From an uncultured Oscillospiraceae bacterium (GTDB lineage: Bacteria; Bacillota; Clostridia; Oscillospirales; Oscillospiraceae): a stretch of 64,000 nucleotides of DNA. Positions 48,775-56,728 of this stretch are shown piece after piece. The notes under the pieces were generated by a model. The model made no database searches. It was not told the DNA's origin and saw only the letters and a list, made by a program, of their open reading frames with translations. Each line of letters begins with the position of its first letter. The first letter of the stretch is position 1. The position numbers and the translations under genes were made by a program. Location of the stretch: the NCBI GenBank assembly GCA_934636655.1, contig CAKUAS010000008.1, positions 47,238 through 111,237 on the forward strand, in the 5' to 3' direction.

Positions 48775-49476
48775 TTACCACTCGATATCTTCAATGGGGA
48801 TGGGGTGCTCATTGATACTGACATCCGTCACGATGCCGCTTTTTACCGATACCACCCTGTCCGCCATGGCCGTGAGCGCCTGGTTATGGGTTATGATAAC
48901 GACGGTCATGCCGTTTTTTCGGCTGCAATCCTGCAAAAGCTGCAATACCGCCTTACCGGTGTTATAGTCAAGGGCTCCGGTCGGCTCGTCACAGAGCATG
49001 AGCTTCGGGTTCTTTGCAAGAGCGCGCGCTATCGCGACTCGCTGCTGCTCGCCGCCCGATAACTGCGCTGGGAAGTTCTGCGCCCTGTCGTGCAGACCGA
49101 CAAGGTCGATGACCTCGGCCGCATCCATCGGATTTTTGCATATCTGCGCGGCAAGCTCGACGTTTTCTATGGCCGTAAGGTTCTGCACAAGGTTATAAAA
49201 CTGAAATACAAAACCGACGTCATAGCGTCGATAGGTCGTAAGCTGCATTGCGTTATACGAGGATATCTCCTCCCCGTCGAGCACGACGCGGCCGGAGGTA
49301 AGACTATCCATGCCGCCAAGGATATTGAGAAGCGTAGTCTTGCCTGCGCCGGATGCACCGACGATTACGCATATCTCGCCCTTCTCTATCTCAAACGTCG
49401 CATCCTTCAGGGCTTCTATGCTCACTTCGCCCATGTGATAAGTCTTTTTAACTTTCTCAAATTCAACGTACGCCAT
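48775..49476 (-). CDS. MacB/LolD-type ABC transporter ATP-binding protein
   Basis: This 233-aa ATPase is the partner of the following FtsX-like permease. Walker A is GASGAGKTT, the signature is LSGGEQQRVAIARA, Walker B is LMLCDEPTGALD, and the H-loop lies in VVIITHNQAL. GYRRYDVGFVFQFYNL-type Q-loop sequence is typical of the MacB/LolD/BceA group. The stop lies 4 bp before the permease start, so translation is probably coupled. It is driven by a promoter at 49509-49537. Confidence 0.94.
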   Translation of the reverse strand: MAYVEFEKVKKTYHMGEVSIEALKDATFEIEKGEICVIVGASGAGKTTLLNILGGMDSLTSGRVVLDGEEISSYNAMQLTTYRRYDVGFVFQFYNLVQNLTAIENVELAAQICKNPMDAAEVIDLVGLHDRAQNFPAQLSGGEQQRVAIARALAKNPKLMLCDEPTGALDYNTGKAVLQLLQDCSRKNGMTVVIITHNQALTAMADRVVSVKSGIVTDVSINEHPIPIEDIEW

Positions 49477-49508
49477 AGCCTACCTGCCTTACTATATGTA
49501 ATAGATAT

Positions 49509-49537
49509 ATTATACTAAATGTATATACGTAATGCAA
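49509..49537 (-). promoter_or_regulatory. Sigma-A promoter of the ABC-FtsX operon
   Basis: On the minus strand TTGCAT (49532-49537) and TATAAT (49509-49514) are separated by 17 bp. Confidence 0.82.
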
Positions 49538-49567
49538 TAAAAAACCGTGGCTTGCCACGGTTTTTTT
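49538..49567 (-). terminator. Terminator of the lipase-SLH gene
   Basis: CCGTGGC and GCCACGG arms flanked by A and T runs lie just downstream of the lipase gene and upstream of the ABC promoter. Confidence 0.88.
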
Positions 49568-49586
49568 AACGTTTTATTCAAGTATC

Positions 49587-51476
49587 TCAGATACGGCTGA
49601 GCACCATACAGGTCTGCTCTCGGGTAGCAAATGATTTCGGGTAATAGCTGTAGCTTCCATCGGCATTTTTGACGCCGCTTATAACTCCCGCTCGCTGCAG
49701 CGCCGTAACGCTCGGCACGGCATAGTGCGATATCTGCGCACTGTCGGTAAATGTGACGGCTGCAACATCATCGGAGAGCTTTATTCCGGCGTACTCCGCG
49801 TAGCGGCAGATTATCGCCGCCATCTGCTCGCGGGTAATGTTATCGTTCGGCTTAAACGAGGCCGCACTGACACCGTAGACGATGCCGTTATTGGCTGCCC
49901 ATTCGATATACGGTGCGAAAACGCTCTTGTCGCTGACGTCGGTGAAACGGCACTTTGCGTAAGCCGCAGTATCCACGCCGTCAAGGCAGGCAAGCATTTT
50001 CACAAACTCCGCACGAGTAACGTTGCCGGTCGGGTCAAATACTGTCTCGGAGCGTCCGCTCACGACACCGAGCTGATACATCTTGAGGATCGCGTCATAT
50101 GACCAGCGCTCCTTACTCACATCTGTAAACGGCAGGCTCACGCTGTTTATGGGCTCATCGGATGTGCCGCCCTTTCCGTAGGTGCTTGTCACGCGGCTAA
50201 TTAGCTCCATATACAGGTGACGGGTATTTGAAACGGTGTTTGACAGTATGCCGCCTACTATACTCAGATGGTCATACGGCTGAGTGGGCAGAACATTCCA
50301 AATACCCTTGGCATAGTCCTGCTTATTGTAGCCGTCGCAAACAATGAAAGCCTGGGTGCCGTCGGCCTTGACACACTTGAGATCACTGTTTACGGGATAC
50401 AGGCCGGACACGACGTTTACCATGCCGTCGTTGGGAAGCCATGTCCTGTCAATATAAACGCCGCCGGCGGTGTACTTATCATAGTACTTGCCCATCATCG
50501 CCGCAAAGGGCTTCATGAGTATGAACATATTCGCGTTGGGGATCTCGTTATCGCTCACGGCGCTCGGATGCGTCGCGTCGCCGCAGACGGAGAAGTAATA
50601 GACATTTTTCTGCATGCCGATACCGTCGTTTATCCTCAGCGCGTTATCGATGGTGAGGTCATATATCGCGTTGTCGTTATGGCTCATGAAATCGCTGCTG
50701 TTTAAAACGCGGATGAGATACTGAAGGTCAGTCTCATCGGATTTGCGGTAGATGCCGAAATGCTCAAGCTGGAGATCGTACACGCCCTTGAGCTTGGTAA
50801 AGCCAAGGGAGGCTCCCACGTTATATATGAAGTCAGTGACGACCTTGGTGGAGATATCACAGGTCTCGATAAAGGTCGTTCCGTTGTGCGGAGCGGCGAC
50901 AGCGGTGAGTGAATACACCCAGCTGCCCTTGCCGCCTTCAAACAGCGGGGAGACCTTGGTTCCCGCGGCCTTTGCCGCCGCGACCTCCTCCGCGCTGCCG
51001 TTTGCAAGCAGCTCAAGGAACAGGCGCGTCGTTGCACCGCCGAAGCTGTGTCCGATGAGGTTTATCTTCTTCTGCGCACTCCAGCCCTCGAACAGGGGCT
51101 TATCATAGGTTATGCCATAGCGCTCGTGACCCTTGGCGGCGGAGTGCGCGGCACCGTAATCGACCGTCGTGCCGGTGAGCTGAGCGTAGAGCTCGCAGGC
51201 TCTGTCCCACGCGCCGGAGAGCGGCCCGACCTGAGCGGCGTAGCTCTCATAGCCCTTAGTCGTCAGGTATTTCATGAGATTGCCGGTCGTCATGCCCCAA
51301 TACGGCATGATCGGATCGAGCATCGACCTGTCGCCCCAGCCCATGAGGCCGTGAACGAACACGAAGGGATAGTCATCCTCCGGATTTGCCTTCTCAGCCG
51401 ACACCGCGACGGGCATCAGGCTGCAAAGCAGCAGCACCGCGAGCAGCAAACTGAGAAGTCTTTTTGATTTGTTCAT
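49587..51476 (-). CDS. Secreted lipase-like alpha/beta hydrolase with SLH repeats
   Basis: This 629-aa exported surface enzyme starts with a signal peptide (about residues 1-27, ending AVSA). An alpha/beta-hydrolase domain follows with the oxyanion motif FVFVHGLMGWG, the nucleophile elbow LIGHSFGGAT and a later AAPHNGTTF segment resembling family I lipases of Staphylococcus and Geobacillus. A catalytic His is plausible in PYDHLSIVG. Three SLH repeats occupy about residues 445-629. ATG 51476 has AGGAGGAA 4-9 nt upstream. It is monocistronic. Activity on lipids or esters at the cell surface is likely from the family. Confidence 0.88.
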   Translation of the reverse strand: MNKSKRLLSLLLAVLLLCSLMPVAVSAEKANPEDDYPFVFVHGLMGWGDRSMLDPIMPYWGMTTGNLMKYLTTKGYESYAAQVGPLSGAWDRACELYAQLTGTTVDYGAAHSAAKGHERYGITYDKPLFEGWSAQKKINLIGHSFGGATTRLFLELLANGSAEEVAAAKAAGTKVSPLFEGGKGSWVYSLTAVAAPHNGTTFIETCDISTKVVTDFIYNVGASLGFTKLKGVYDLQLEHFGIYRKSDETDLQYLIRVLNSSDFMSHNDNAIYDLTIDNALRINDGIGMQKNVYYFSVCGDATHPSAVSDNEIPNANMFILMKPFAAMMGKYYDKYTAGGVYIDRTWLPNDGMVNVVSGLYPVNSDLKCVKADGTQAFIVCDGYNKQDYAKGIWNVLPTQPYDHLSIVGGILSNTVSNTRHLYMELISRVTSTYGKGGTSDEPINSVSLPFTDVSKERWSYDAILKMYQLGVVSGRSETVFDPTGNVTRAEFVKMLACLDGVDTAAYAKCRFTDVSDKSVFAPYIEWAANNGIVYGVSAASFKPNDNITREQMAAIICRYAEYAGIKLSDDVAAVTFTDSAQISHYAVPSVTALQRAGVISGVKNADGSYSYYPKSFATREQTCMVLSRI

Positions 51477-51529
51477 TTCTTCCTCCTACTTTTAATATAC
51501 TCCGTATAGTGTATAAACACTTTATGTTT

Positions 51530-51558
51530 ATATTACCATATTATGATGTTCAGGTCAA
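51530..51558 (-). promoter_or_regulatory. Sigma-A promoter of the lipase-SLH gene
   Basis: On the minus strand TTGACC (51553-51558) and TAATAT (51530-51535) are separated by 17 bp. Confidence 0.78.
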
Positions 51559-51572
51559 TTACTTATTAGCTA

Positions 51573-51601
51573 TTGCATATTTTGAAGCTATGGTGTAAAA
51601 T
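51573..51601 (+). promoter_or_regulatory. Promoter of tRNA-Gly
   Basis: TTGCAT (51573-51578) and TAAAAT (51596-51601) are separated by 17 bp and end 20 bp before the tRNA. Confidence 0.8.
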
Positions 51602-51621
51602 ATACCTTATCCATGAAAAAT

Positions 51622-51695
51622 GCGGATGTCGTCTAATGGCAGGGCCCCAGCTTCCCAAGCTGGCGACGCGGGTTCGATTCCCGTCATCCGCTCCA
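51622..51695 (+). tRNA. tRNA-Gly (anticodon CCC)
   Basis: The acceptor stem pairs GCGGATG (51622-51628) with CATCCGC (51685-51691). The anticodon stem CCAGC/GCTGG holds loop TTCCCAA with anticodon CCC at 51654-51656. The T-arm has GTTCGATTC, and CCA is encoded at 51693-51695. It has its own promoter and terminator. Confidence 0.97.
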
Positions 51696-51704
51696 ATATA
51701 TAAC

Positions 51705-51740
51705 AAATCCCGTAGTTATTGAAACTGCGGGATTTTCTTT
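51705..51740 (+). terminator. Terminator of tRNA-Gly
   Basis: A 13-bp stem with one G-U pair (51705-51717 with 51723-51735) is followed by a T-rich run. Confidence 0.85.
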
Positions 51741-51856
51741 GTTTATCAATGATTTGCGGGTTCTTATGCGTGGTTGCGTTTGCTTTAATCTGGTTAAGGA
51801 TTAACCTTAAAAATGCCATCTCAACCGCGCATTTTACGACAAAATTTACGACAACT

Positions 51857-51945
51857 TTACGACAACTCGCCATAGAGCGCCGTGCGTGCCGCTTTCCACT
51901 GCTCTGTCATGTCCGGCACCGGCTCGCCCTCCAGCTCAAGGACGC
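51857..51945 (-). pseudogene. C-terminal remnant of an unidentified ORF
   Basis: In the minus strand a frame offset from the truncated hydrolase reads EGEPVPDMTEQWKAARTAL and then about five more residues to a TAA at 51857-51859. It looks like the tail of a once larger protein joined to the broken hydrolase. I do not recognise the family. It could also be chance reading. Confidence 0.35.
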
Positions 51946-52152
51946 TCCGCAAATTCCGTGTACGGACAATATCACCTCGCCTTTGCCGGCATCAACATAG
52001 CTCATTTTTCCGTAGCTCAAATCAGCCGCTTCCGCTCCGTAAGCGGTAAGCCGTTCTTTGCTTTCCTTCACGGCAGTATTGCACCTTATCCCTTGAACAG
52101 TAAAATATACTGAAAGTAAAAGCAGAATACCTCCAACGATATATGTCCACAT
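51907..52152 (-). pseudogene. Truncated alpha/beta-hydrolase gene (N-terminal 70 residues)
   Basis: The ATG at 52152 opens a membrane-anchored protein (WTYIVGGILLLLSVYFTVQGI). It continues into a hydrolase-like start, LSYGKMSYVDAGKGEVIL, ending at the oxyanion-type SVHGICG. Homologous hydrolases continue for another 200 or more residues, but here the frame becomes unrelated and stops at 51907. The break lies about 210 bp from tRNA-Gly and is consistent with deletion or insertion-excision at that site. Confidence 0.6.
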
Positions 52153-52230
52153 CTGTTTTTACCAAGCCTTTCTTCACAGTGTTTCGATAATTATATCATT
52201 AAAATCGAGGCAATTAAACCGCTCCGCGAA

Positions 52231-52262
52231 AAAAACGACTGCCTCAAACGGGGCAGCCGGTT
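52231..52262 (-). terminator. Terminator of the MerR gene
   Basis: Minus-strand arms CTGCCCC and GAGGCAG enclose a short loop and are followed by seven T residues. Confidence 0.75.
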
Positions 52263-52275
52263 TTGACTTATTTAA

Positions 52276-53091
52276 TTACTTCTTTCTCACGGGATAGCAT
52301 ACCTCGGTGACAAGCTCGTTGGGGTCCTTTGTTTCGGCGGGACTGACGTGGTAGATGTTAAACATCGCGCCCGCGAACTCGTAACCGTTGCCGTTTATCC
52401 ACTCGATGACCGCAGTGTAGACATCGTTTATAAGATCGTAGCTGCCCTTGAAAACGCAGCTTGCGACGGTGACCTCGGGCAGAGTCTTAAACTTGACATG
52501 TTCTGTGTCCTTATACTCGCCGTTTACGGTTTTAGATATCTCGACCTCAACGTCGCGCTCCTTGTATTCTCCGTCGAGAAAGCAGGCCGCACACAGGCAG
52601 GGATCAGCCGGGATCAGGTTCATACCGGCAGTCTCGCTGCACAGCGTCGACCACACCGTGCCCTCGTCTTCGTAGCGGGGAATAACGGTATGAACGGTAG
52701 CGGCATAGCGCTCGGGGATGGTCTTAACAGTGACATTGTAGCTCATTTTGTCTTCCTTTCTCAGCCGTTTTCGGGCTGTGTCCAAAAGTCTGAGCCTGCG
52801 CGCCACATCGTCGGCCTGAGCTCTCAGCTCGCGCTCACGCGCGGCGAGGTACTCAGAGAGCCTTGCCTTATCGCCGTACACTTCGAGTATCTTCACTATA
52901 TCGGCAAGGGCAAAGCCCATGTCCTTGAGCGCCGTTATGCGGCAAACCGTGGGCAGCTGATCCTCGCGGTAATAACGATAGTCGGTGAAGCGGTCGATCT
53001 CGGCGGGCTTTAAAAGCCCTATCTCATCATAGTGGCGCAGCATCCTTATGCTGACTCTGGACAATTTTGAAAATTCACCTATTCTAAGCAT
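52276..53091 (-). CDS. MerR-family regulator with GyrI-like effector domain
   Basis: This 271-aa regulator has an N-terminal MerR winged helix (MLRIGEFSKLSRVSIRMLRHYDEIGLLKP), a dimerisation coiled coil (about 75-110) and a C-terminal GyrI/AraC-effector-like small-molecule domain (about 118-271, YNVTVKTIPERYAATV onward). This is the BmrR-type layout used to sense hydrophobic drugs and cations. The ATG at 53091 follows GGAGG by 6 nt. The longer frame to 53148 is not supported. Its promoter (53132-53162) has a 19-bp spacer typical of MerR-controlled promoters, suggesting autoregulation. No drug exporter is adjacent. Confidence 0.9.
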   Translation of the reverse strand: MLRIGEFSKLSRVSIRMLRHYDEIGLLKPAEIDRFTDYRYYREDQLPTVCRITALKDMGFALADIVKILEVYGDKARLSEYLAARERELRAQADDVARRLRLLDTARKRLRKEDKMSYNVTVKTIPERYAATVHTVIPRYEDEGTVWSTLCSETAGMNLIPADPCLCAACFLDGEYKERDVEVEISKTVNGEYKDTEHVKFKTLPEVTVASCVFKGSYDLINDVYTAVIEWINGNGYEFAGAMFNIYHVSPAETKDPNELVTEVCYPVRKK

Positions 53092-53131
53092 TTTGTCCTC
53101 CGGATCCATTGGTTTTCTGAGCTCGTTTAAT

Positions 53132-53162
53132 ATAGTACCGTCTGCCACAGTGTGAGAGTCAA
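53132..53162 (-). promoter_or_regulatory. MerR-type promoter with 19-bp spacer
   Basis: On the minus strand TTGACT (53157-53162) and TACTAT (53132-53137) are separated by 19 bp, longer than the 17 bp of neighbouring promoters. This is the distorted geometry that MerR proteins correct. Confidence 0.55.
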
Positions 53163-53173
53163 TAGCTTATCTC

Positions 53174-53206
53174 AAAAAAATTCTCCGTCCCTCGACGGAG
53201 AATTTT
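53174..53206 (-). terminator. Terminator of the coiled-coil protein gene
   Basis: TTCTCCGTC and GACGGAGAA arms carry a minus-strand T run from 53174-53180. Confidence 0.88.
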
Positions 53207-53213
53207 ATAATTA

Positions 53214-53672
53214 TTATTCTTTTCCGGGAACTGTGAAGATGCCGGACTCGACAAGCTCCTGAAGGCCTTTGTGCGACTCGTACATGACAAGAAGCCGGCT
53301 TTCGATGACCGCCCATTTTTCCTCGATCTCGGCATCGGCAGCAGCAAGGCGCTTGCTTGCGACGGCTTCGGCCTCGGCAATTATCTGGTCTGCCTGCTTC
53401 TGAACGTCGGCAAAAACGGCCTCGGCCTCTTCGTCGCGTCTTTTCATATTTTCAAGGTATGTATCGACCGTGAGCTGCGCGGCTTCAAACAGTCCGCTGA
53501 CCTTTGCCGCAGCTTCGGCAAGATCGCCGCTTTCGCTTATCTTTATTTCATATCCGTCGAGCTTTGCCTGAAGCTCGTCGACCTGAGATTTGAGCTTTTC
53601 TATCTCCTGCTCCTGATCGTGCATGACCATCATCATTTCATTTTTGGAAAGATTCATCGATTCGTTTCTCAT
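53214..53672 (-). CDS. Coiled-coil protein of unknown function (DivIVA-like in appearance)
   Basis: This 152-aa, mostly helical and acidic protein has two heptad-rich stretches. The first is at about residues 18-45 (QEQEIEKLKSQVDELQAKLDG). The second is a long Ala/Glu-rich helix at about 55-125 with AEAVFADVQKQADQIIAEAE-type repeats seen in DivIVA/GpsB and ATP-synthase b-like proteins. It lacks the conserved DivIVA N-terminal lipid-binding motif, so I do not assign it. ATG 53672 follows AAGGAG by 8-9 nt. It lies between the MerR gene and a large SLH gene, each with its own terminator, so it is monocistronic. Confidence 0.75.
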   Translation of the reverse strand: MRNESMNLSKNEMMMVMHDQEQEIEKLKSQVDELQAKLDGYEIKISESGDLAEAAAKVSGLFEAAQLTVDTYLENMKRRDEEAEAVFADVQKQADQIIAEAEAVASKRLAAADAEIEEKWAVIESRLLVMYESHKGLQELVESGIFTVPGKE

Positions 53673-53751
53673 AAGTCTGCTCCTTAGTCACCAAAATGTA
53701 ATTTATATAATATCATCCCGCACTGTATATTTCAACATAATTTTCATATAG

Positions 53752-53777
53752 AAAAGGCGCGGTCTGGCCGCGCCTTT
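53752..53777 (-). terminator. Terminator of the 808-aa SLH gene
   Basis: AAAGGCGCGG and CCGCGCCTTT arms (53753-53762, 53768-53777) are followed by T residues on the minus strand. Confidence 0.85.
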
Positions 53778-53794
53778 AAATTATATTTCATCCG

Positions 53795-56221
53795 TCAGTT
53801 AACGATGCCTTTGCTGAACGCACGGAACATGAAGCTGACTACCTCACAGCGGGTGCAGGCCGCGCCGGGCGCGAACTGAGTTGCGCTCTTTCCGGATGTG
53901 ATGCCGTTTTCGGCCGCCCAGAGGACCGCTCTGTAGTAATAACTATTGGCATTTACATCGGCAAAACTCGTGCTCAGATTGCTGGGCGAGGGTTCGCCGG
54001 CATAGCGCCAGAGGAAGGTCACGAACTGTGCGCGAGTGACGGTAGCATTGGGTGAGAAATGCGTCGCATCCGTACCGGCGGTAACGCCGTTTTCAACGGC
54101 CCAGAGTATCGCCTTATAGTAAGGCGCATAGGTATTGTTGTACGGAACATCGACAAACTTCATTGTGCTGCTTGTAGGCTCGGGTCTGCCTGCCGCGCGC
54201 CACAGGAATGTTACGACCTGTGCACGGGTGCATGGTGCTTTGGGCTTGAAGTGGTTTGCATCCATGCCGGCCGCGACCTGCGGATCGTTGTAGTAACCCC
54301 ACATAACGGCGCTGTAGAACCAGTCGTTGCCGCTGACATCATAGAAGGGATTTGCAAACTTACTCTTGCAGCTTTCGCACACGCCGAACTTTATGATATG
54401 TCCGGTCTTAGTTGTCTCATTATCGGTATAGGTGTCCTTGCAGGCAGAGCAGGTATGCGTCGTGTAGCCGTCCTTTGTGCAGGTCGGAGCGGTGACTATG
54501 TTGTCGTATCTGTGCTCACCGAGCTCACCGTATTCGTCGCCGCATTCGTCGCAGACGGCTTTCTTCTGGCAGGTTGCACTGCCTCCGGAGTGCGGAGTCT
54601 TGCGGCTGAGCTCATACCACTTTTCATTTACCTCAAAGCCTGAGGCGCTGAGCTCGTCACGGAGATCCTCAAGTGTTTTTCCGCAGCGCTGGCAGCCTAG
54701 CCAGTGGTCGGTATCGTCGTGGCAATGATCGATGTCTTTGATTTTTATCGTGCCGATGATGTGATCGAGATCGAACGTGCCGTCACGGATCATCTGCACG
54801 ATCTGCGGCAAGCTCATGCCGATGCTGAGCGCGAACTGCTTGAGGTTATTCATATTGATATTGCCGAAAAGATCAGGGCCGGGGTGCAGGTCGTGGCCGG
54901 TGCACTTATCGACGAGGTCGGCCTCGGTCAGAAGGATCGTGCCCTTTTCGTCTCTGTAGATATTATGGCACTTGGGGCACTCGTAGTAATCTATCGTGCC
55001 GTCCGCTGTGCAGGTCTTGGGAGTGCCCTTGACGAGCTTGAGATCCTTGCAGCCGCCGGTGCACTGTGCGGAATACTCGGTGCCCTTTTCGATGAAGACT
55101 CCGCAGTCCGCGCAGTACTTGTCGCCGGTGTAGCCCTTCGTGGTATCGGTGGGCTTGACGGCGTTTTTGTATTCAAAGTTTACATGATTTGTCGCGTCGA
55201 GCTCGCCGTAGCTTGCGCCGCACTTTTCGCACTTTGCCTGAGCCTTGCAGCTTGCCGTGCCGCCGGAGTGCTTGCTCGTGCCGGTCGTCTGGCCACAGAC
55301 TCTGCACTTCTGATAGTGGACGTTTGCTACCTCGTCAGCGACCCAGGAATAATCATGGTCGGCCTTGGAGGTCGTGACCTTGGCGTGCGTAGTTTTCACC
55401 GTTCCGTTGGAATCGGAATAGTAATTGCCGCAGCCGGAACAACGCCAATACTCTATGTTGCCCTCTTTGGTGCAGGTGGCAGCCTTCGAGGGAAAGTGTT
55501 CAAGACCGGTATGGTTGGTCTCGTCCTTCTCCATACCGTTGTCTAGCCTGTTTATGGTTGTTTTCTGCGTGCCCGCAGCATCAGAGAACAACTGTCCACA
55601 GTTTGTGCATTCCCAATGCTCCTTTTGACCCTTAGCCACACAAGTACCAGCTTTTTCGGCAACATATTTCAGATTTGTATGAGCACACGTATCCGGGTCG
55701 ACGCTCGGGCTCGGGCTGGGAGTGGTCGTTTCTGACGGAGCCGGAGTGTCCGTCGGCTCGGGGTTCGGGTCGGGCGACGGCGTGACACCGCCGGTCACAG
55801 TGAGTTTAACTGTGTTGCTGAACGCCAAATCTGTAGGAACAGTCACCGCAAACCCGAGGATCGTCTTAACGCTCTCATAGTATACAGCGCAGCGGATACT
55901 CATATCCTTCTGCACATTAGGTACGGTAAGCGTCTGGCCTTCTCCCAGCTTTGCTTCTTTTATCTTATCGACAGTGTCACTAAGGTCTTTAAGGCTGATG
56001 TTATTTGTGTTGACCTCATCCGCATCAAACCACAGATATTTGAGGTCCGTGCTGTTGGGATTTGTCGCCGCTATAGAAAACGTTGCCGTTTCTCCGGCGT
56101 TTACACTGACATCAGACGGCTGCTCTGTTATAACCGTGTTACCCGCCGCCATTGCGCCGAACGGGGCGATCGAGACGAGCATCAGAGCTACCAGCAGCAG
56201 GCTGATAATGCGTTTTTTCAT
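53795..56221 (-). CDS. Large SLH surface protein with Ig-like domain and Cys-repeat array
   Basis: This 808-aa exported protein starts with a signal peptide (about residues 1-26, ending AMAA). An Ig-like domain of about 120 residues (TVITEQPSDVSVNAGETATFSI) and a Pro/Thr/Ser linker follow. An array of Cys-rich units then covers about residues 180-640, each with paired CxxC motifs such as CTNCGQLFSD, CSGCGNYYSD, CAKCGASYGE-like and CPKCHNIYRD. Three SLH repeats finish the protein. One unit (VTAPTCTKDGYTTHTCSACKD) matches the modules in the CHAP-SLH protein at 23565. The array might bind zinc or form disulfides outside the cell. No enzyme domain is evident. Confidence 0.85.
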   Translation of the reverse strand: MKKRIISLLLVALMLVSIAPFGAMAAGNTVITEQPSDVSVNAGETATFSIAATNPNSTDLKYLWFDADEVNTNNISLKDLSDTVDKIKEAKLGEGQTLTVPNVQKDMSIRCAVYYESVKTILGFAVTVPTDLAFSNTVKLTVTGGVTPSPDPNPEPTDTPAPSETTTPSPSPSVDPDTCAHTNLKYVAEKAGTCVAKGQKEHWECTNCGQLFSDAAGTQKTTINRLDNGMEKDETNHTGLEHFPSKAATCTKEGNIEYWRCSGCGNYYSDSNGTVKTTHAKVTTSKADHDYSWVADEVANVHYQKCRVCGQTTGTSKHSGGTASCKAQAKCEKCGASYGELDATNHVNFEYKNAVKPTDTTKGYTGDKYCADCGVFIEKGTEYSAQCTGGCKDLKLVKGTPKTCTADGTIDYYECPKCHNIYRDEKGTILLTEADLVDKCTGHDLHPGPDLFGNINMNNLKQFALSIGMSLPQIVQMIRDGTFDLDHIIGTIKIKDIDHCHDDTDHWLGCQRCGKTLEDLRDELSASGFEVNEKWYELSRKTPHSGGSATCQKKAVCDECGDEYGELGEHRYDNIVTAPTCTKDGYTTHTCSACKDTYTDNETTKTGHIIKFGVCESCKSKFANPFYDVSGNDWFYSAVMWGYYNDPQVAAGMDANHFKPKAPCTRAQVVTFLWRAAGRPEPTSSTMKFVDVPYNNTYAPYYKAILWAVENGVTAGTDATHFSPNATVTRAQFVTFLWRYAGEPSPSNLSTSFADVNANSYYYRAVLWAAENGITSGKSATQFAPGAACTRCEVVSFMFRAFSKGIVN

Positions 56222-56281
56222 TATGTTCCTCCTTGGTTCGTGTTTTCTCCATCAGGCCGCTCGTGCGGCCGTAATCATAAT

Positions 56282-56310
56282 AATTATACTATTTTGTCAG
56301 TATGTTGGCA
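56282..56310 (-). promoter_or_regulatory. Sigma-A promoter of the 808-aa SLH gene
   Basis: On the minus strand TTGCCA (56305-56310) and TATAAT (56282-56287) are separated by 17 bp. The leader contains a GGCCGC/GCGGCC hairpin (about 56254-56269) before the AAGGAGGA ribosome site. Confidence 0.8.
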
Positions 56311-56372
56311 AGTATCTATATCCCGTCATTTTGTACATTTCTGCCCGTTTGTATTGGTATACCTTGCCCACG

Positions 56373-56401
56373 GCATATCCCCCGCCCGGCTTTCATATAT
56401 A
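56373..56401 (+). promoter_or_regulatory. Candidate sigma-E promoter of spoIIID
   Basis: GCATATCC (56373-56380) and CATATATA (56394-56401) are separated by 13 bp and resemble the mother-cell sigma-E -35 and -10 elements. No sigma-A-type pair is evident at this position. Confidence 0.5.
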
Positions 56402-56432
56402 TGGACTATGTGAGTTTGGGGAGTGGTGCATT

Positions 56433-56687
56433 TTGTACACAAATATTGAAGAGCGCGCCTGCGATCTTGCCGAATACATCATCGAGAACAAAGCAACGGT
56501 AAGAGCCGCCGCAAAGCAGTTTAACATTTCCAAAAGCACCGTACACAAGGATCTCACCGAGAGGCTGAAAACGGTCAGCCCGGCTCTGTATCATCAGGTC
56601 CGGGAGCTGCTTGATATCAACAAGGCCGAGCGGCACATCCGCGGCGGCATGGCCACACGCAGAAAGTATAAGGGCGAAACAGCATGA
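56433..56687 (+). CDS. spoIIID: Sporulation transcriptional regulator SpoIIID
   Basis: This small DNA-binding protein (84 aa) controls mother-cell genes after sigma-E during endospore formation. The helix-turn-helix and basic C-terminal arm are clear: ERACDLAEYIIENKATVRAA, FNISKSTVHKDLTERL, then a basic tail with RHIRGGMATRRKYKG. The homologous frame has no ATG near the expected start. A TTG at 56433 with GGGGAG 9 nt upstream gives YTNIEERA right after the initiator, as in known SpoIIID proteins. Longer readings upstream are unrelated. A sigma-E-like promoter precedes it. Confidence 0.93.
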   Translation: MYTNIEERACDLAEYIIENKATVRAAAKQFNISKSTVHKDLTERLKTVSPALYHQVRELLDINKAERHIRGGMATRRKYKGETA

Positions 56688-56690
56688 AAA

Positions 56691-56722
56691 AAGCTCCCGG
56701 TCGGCTGACCGGGAGTTTTTCG
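56691..56722. terminator. Bidirectional terminator between spoIIID and CoA-transferase
   Basis: CTCCCGGTC and GACCGGGAG arms flanked by A and T runs lie between the converging genes. Confidence 0.9.
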
Positions 56723-56728
56723 TATTTA

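Larger units (their letters stand above)
51741..52275. other. Degenerate region downstream of tRNA-Gly
   Basis: This 535-bp stretch has no intact gene. It holds three tandem TTTACGACAA boxes (51834-51865), a short C-terminal coding remnant and a truncated hydrolase start, and it ends at the MerR-gene terminator. The pattern suggests a scar of recombination next to a tRNA. Confidence 0.6.

Noticed and set aside
51607..51873. Minus-strand ORF of 88 codons across tRNA-Gly
   Set aside because: It is the antisense of the tRNA and its flank. The MTGIEPASPAWEAGALPLDD-type peptide is a well-known spurious translation of tRNA-Gly.
53214..53672. Calling the coiled-coil protein DivIVA
   Set aside because: It lacks the conserved N-terminal lipid-binding segment. 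Heptad repeats alone are not enough.
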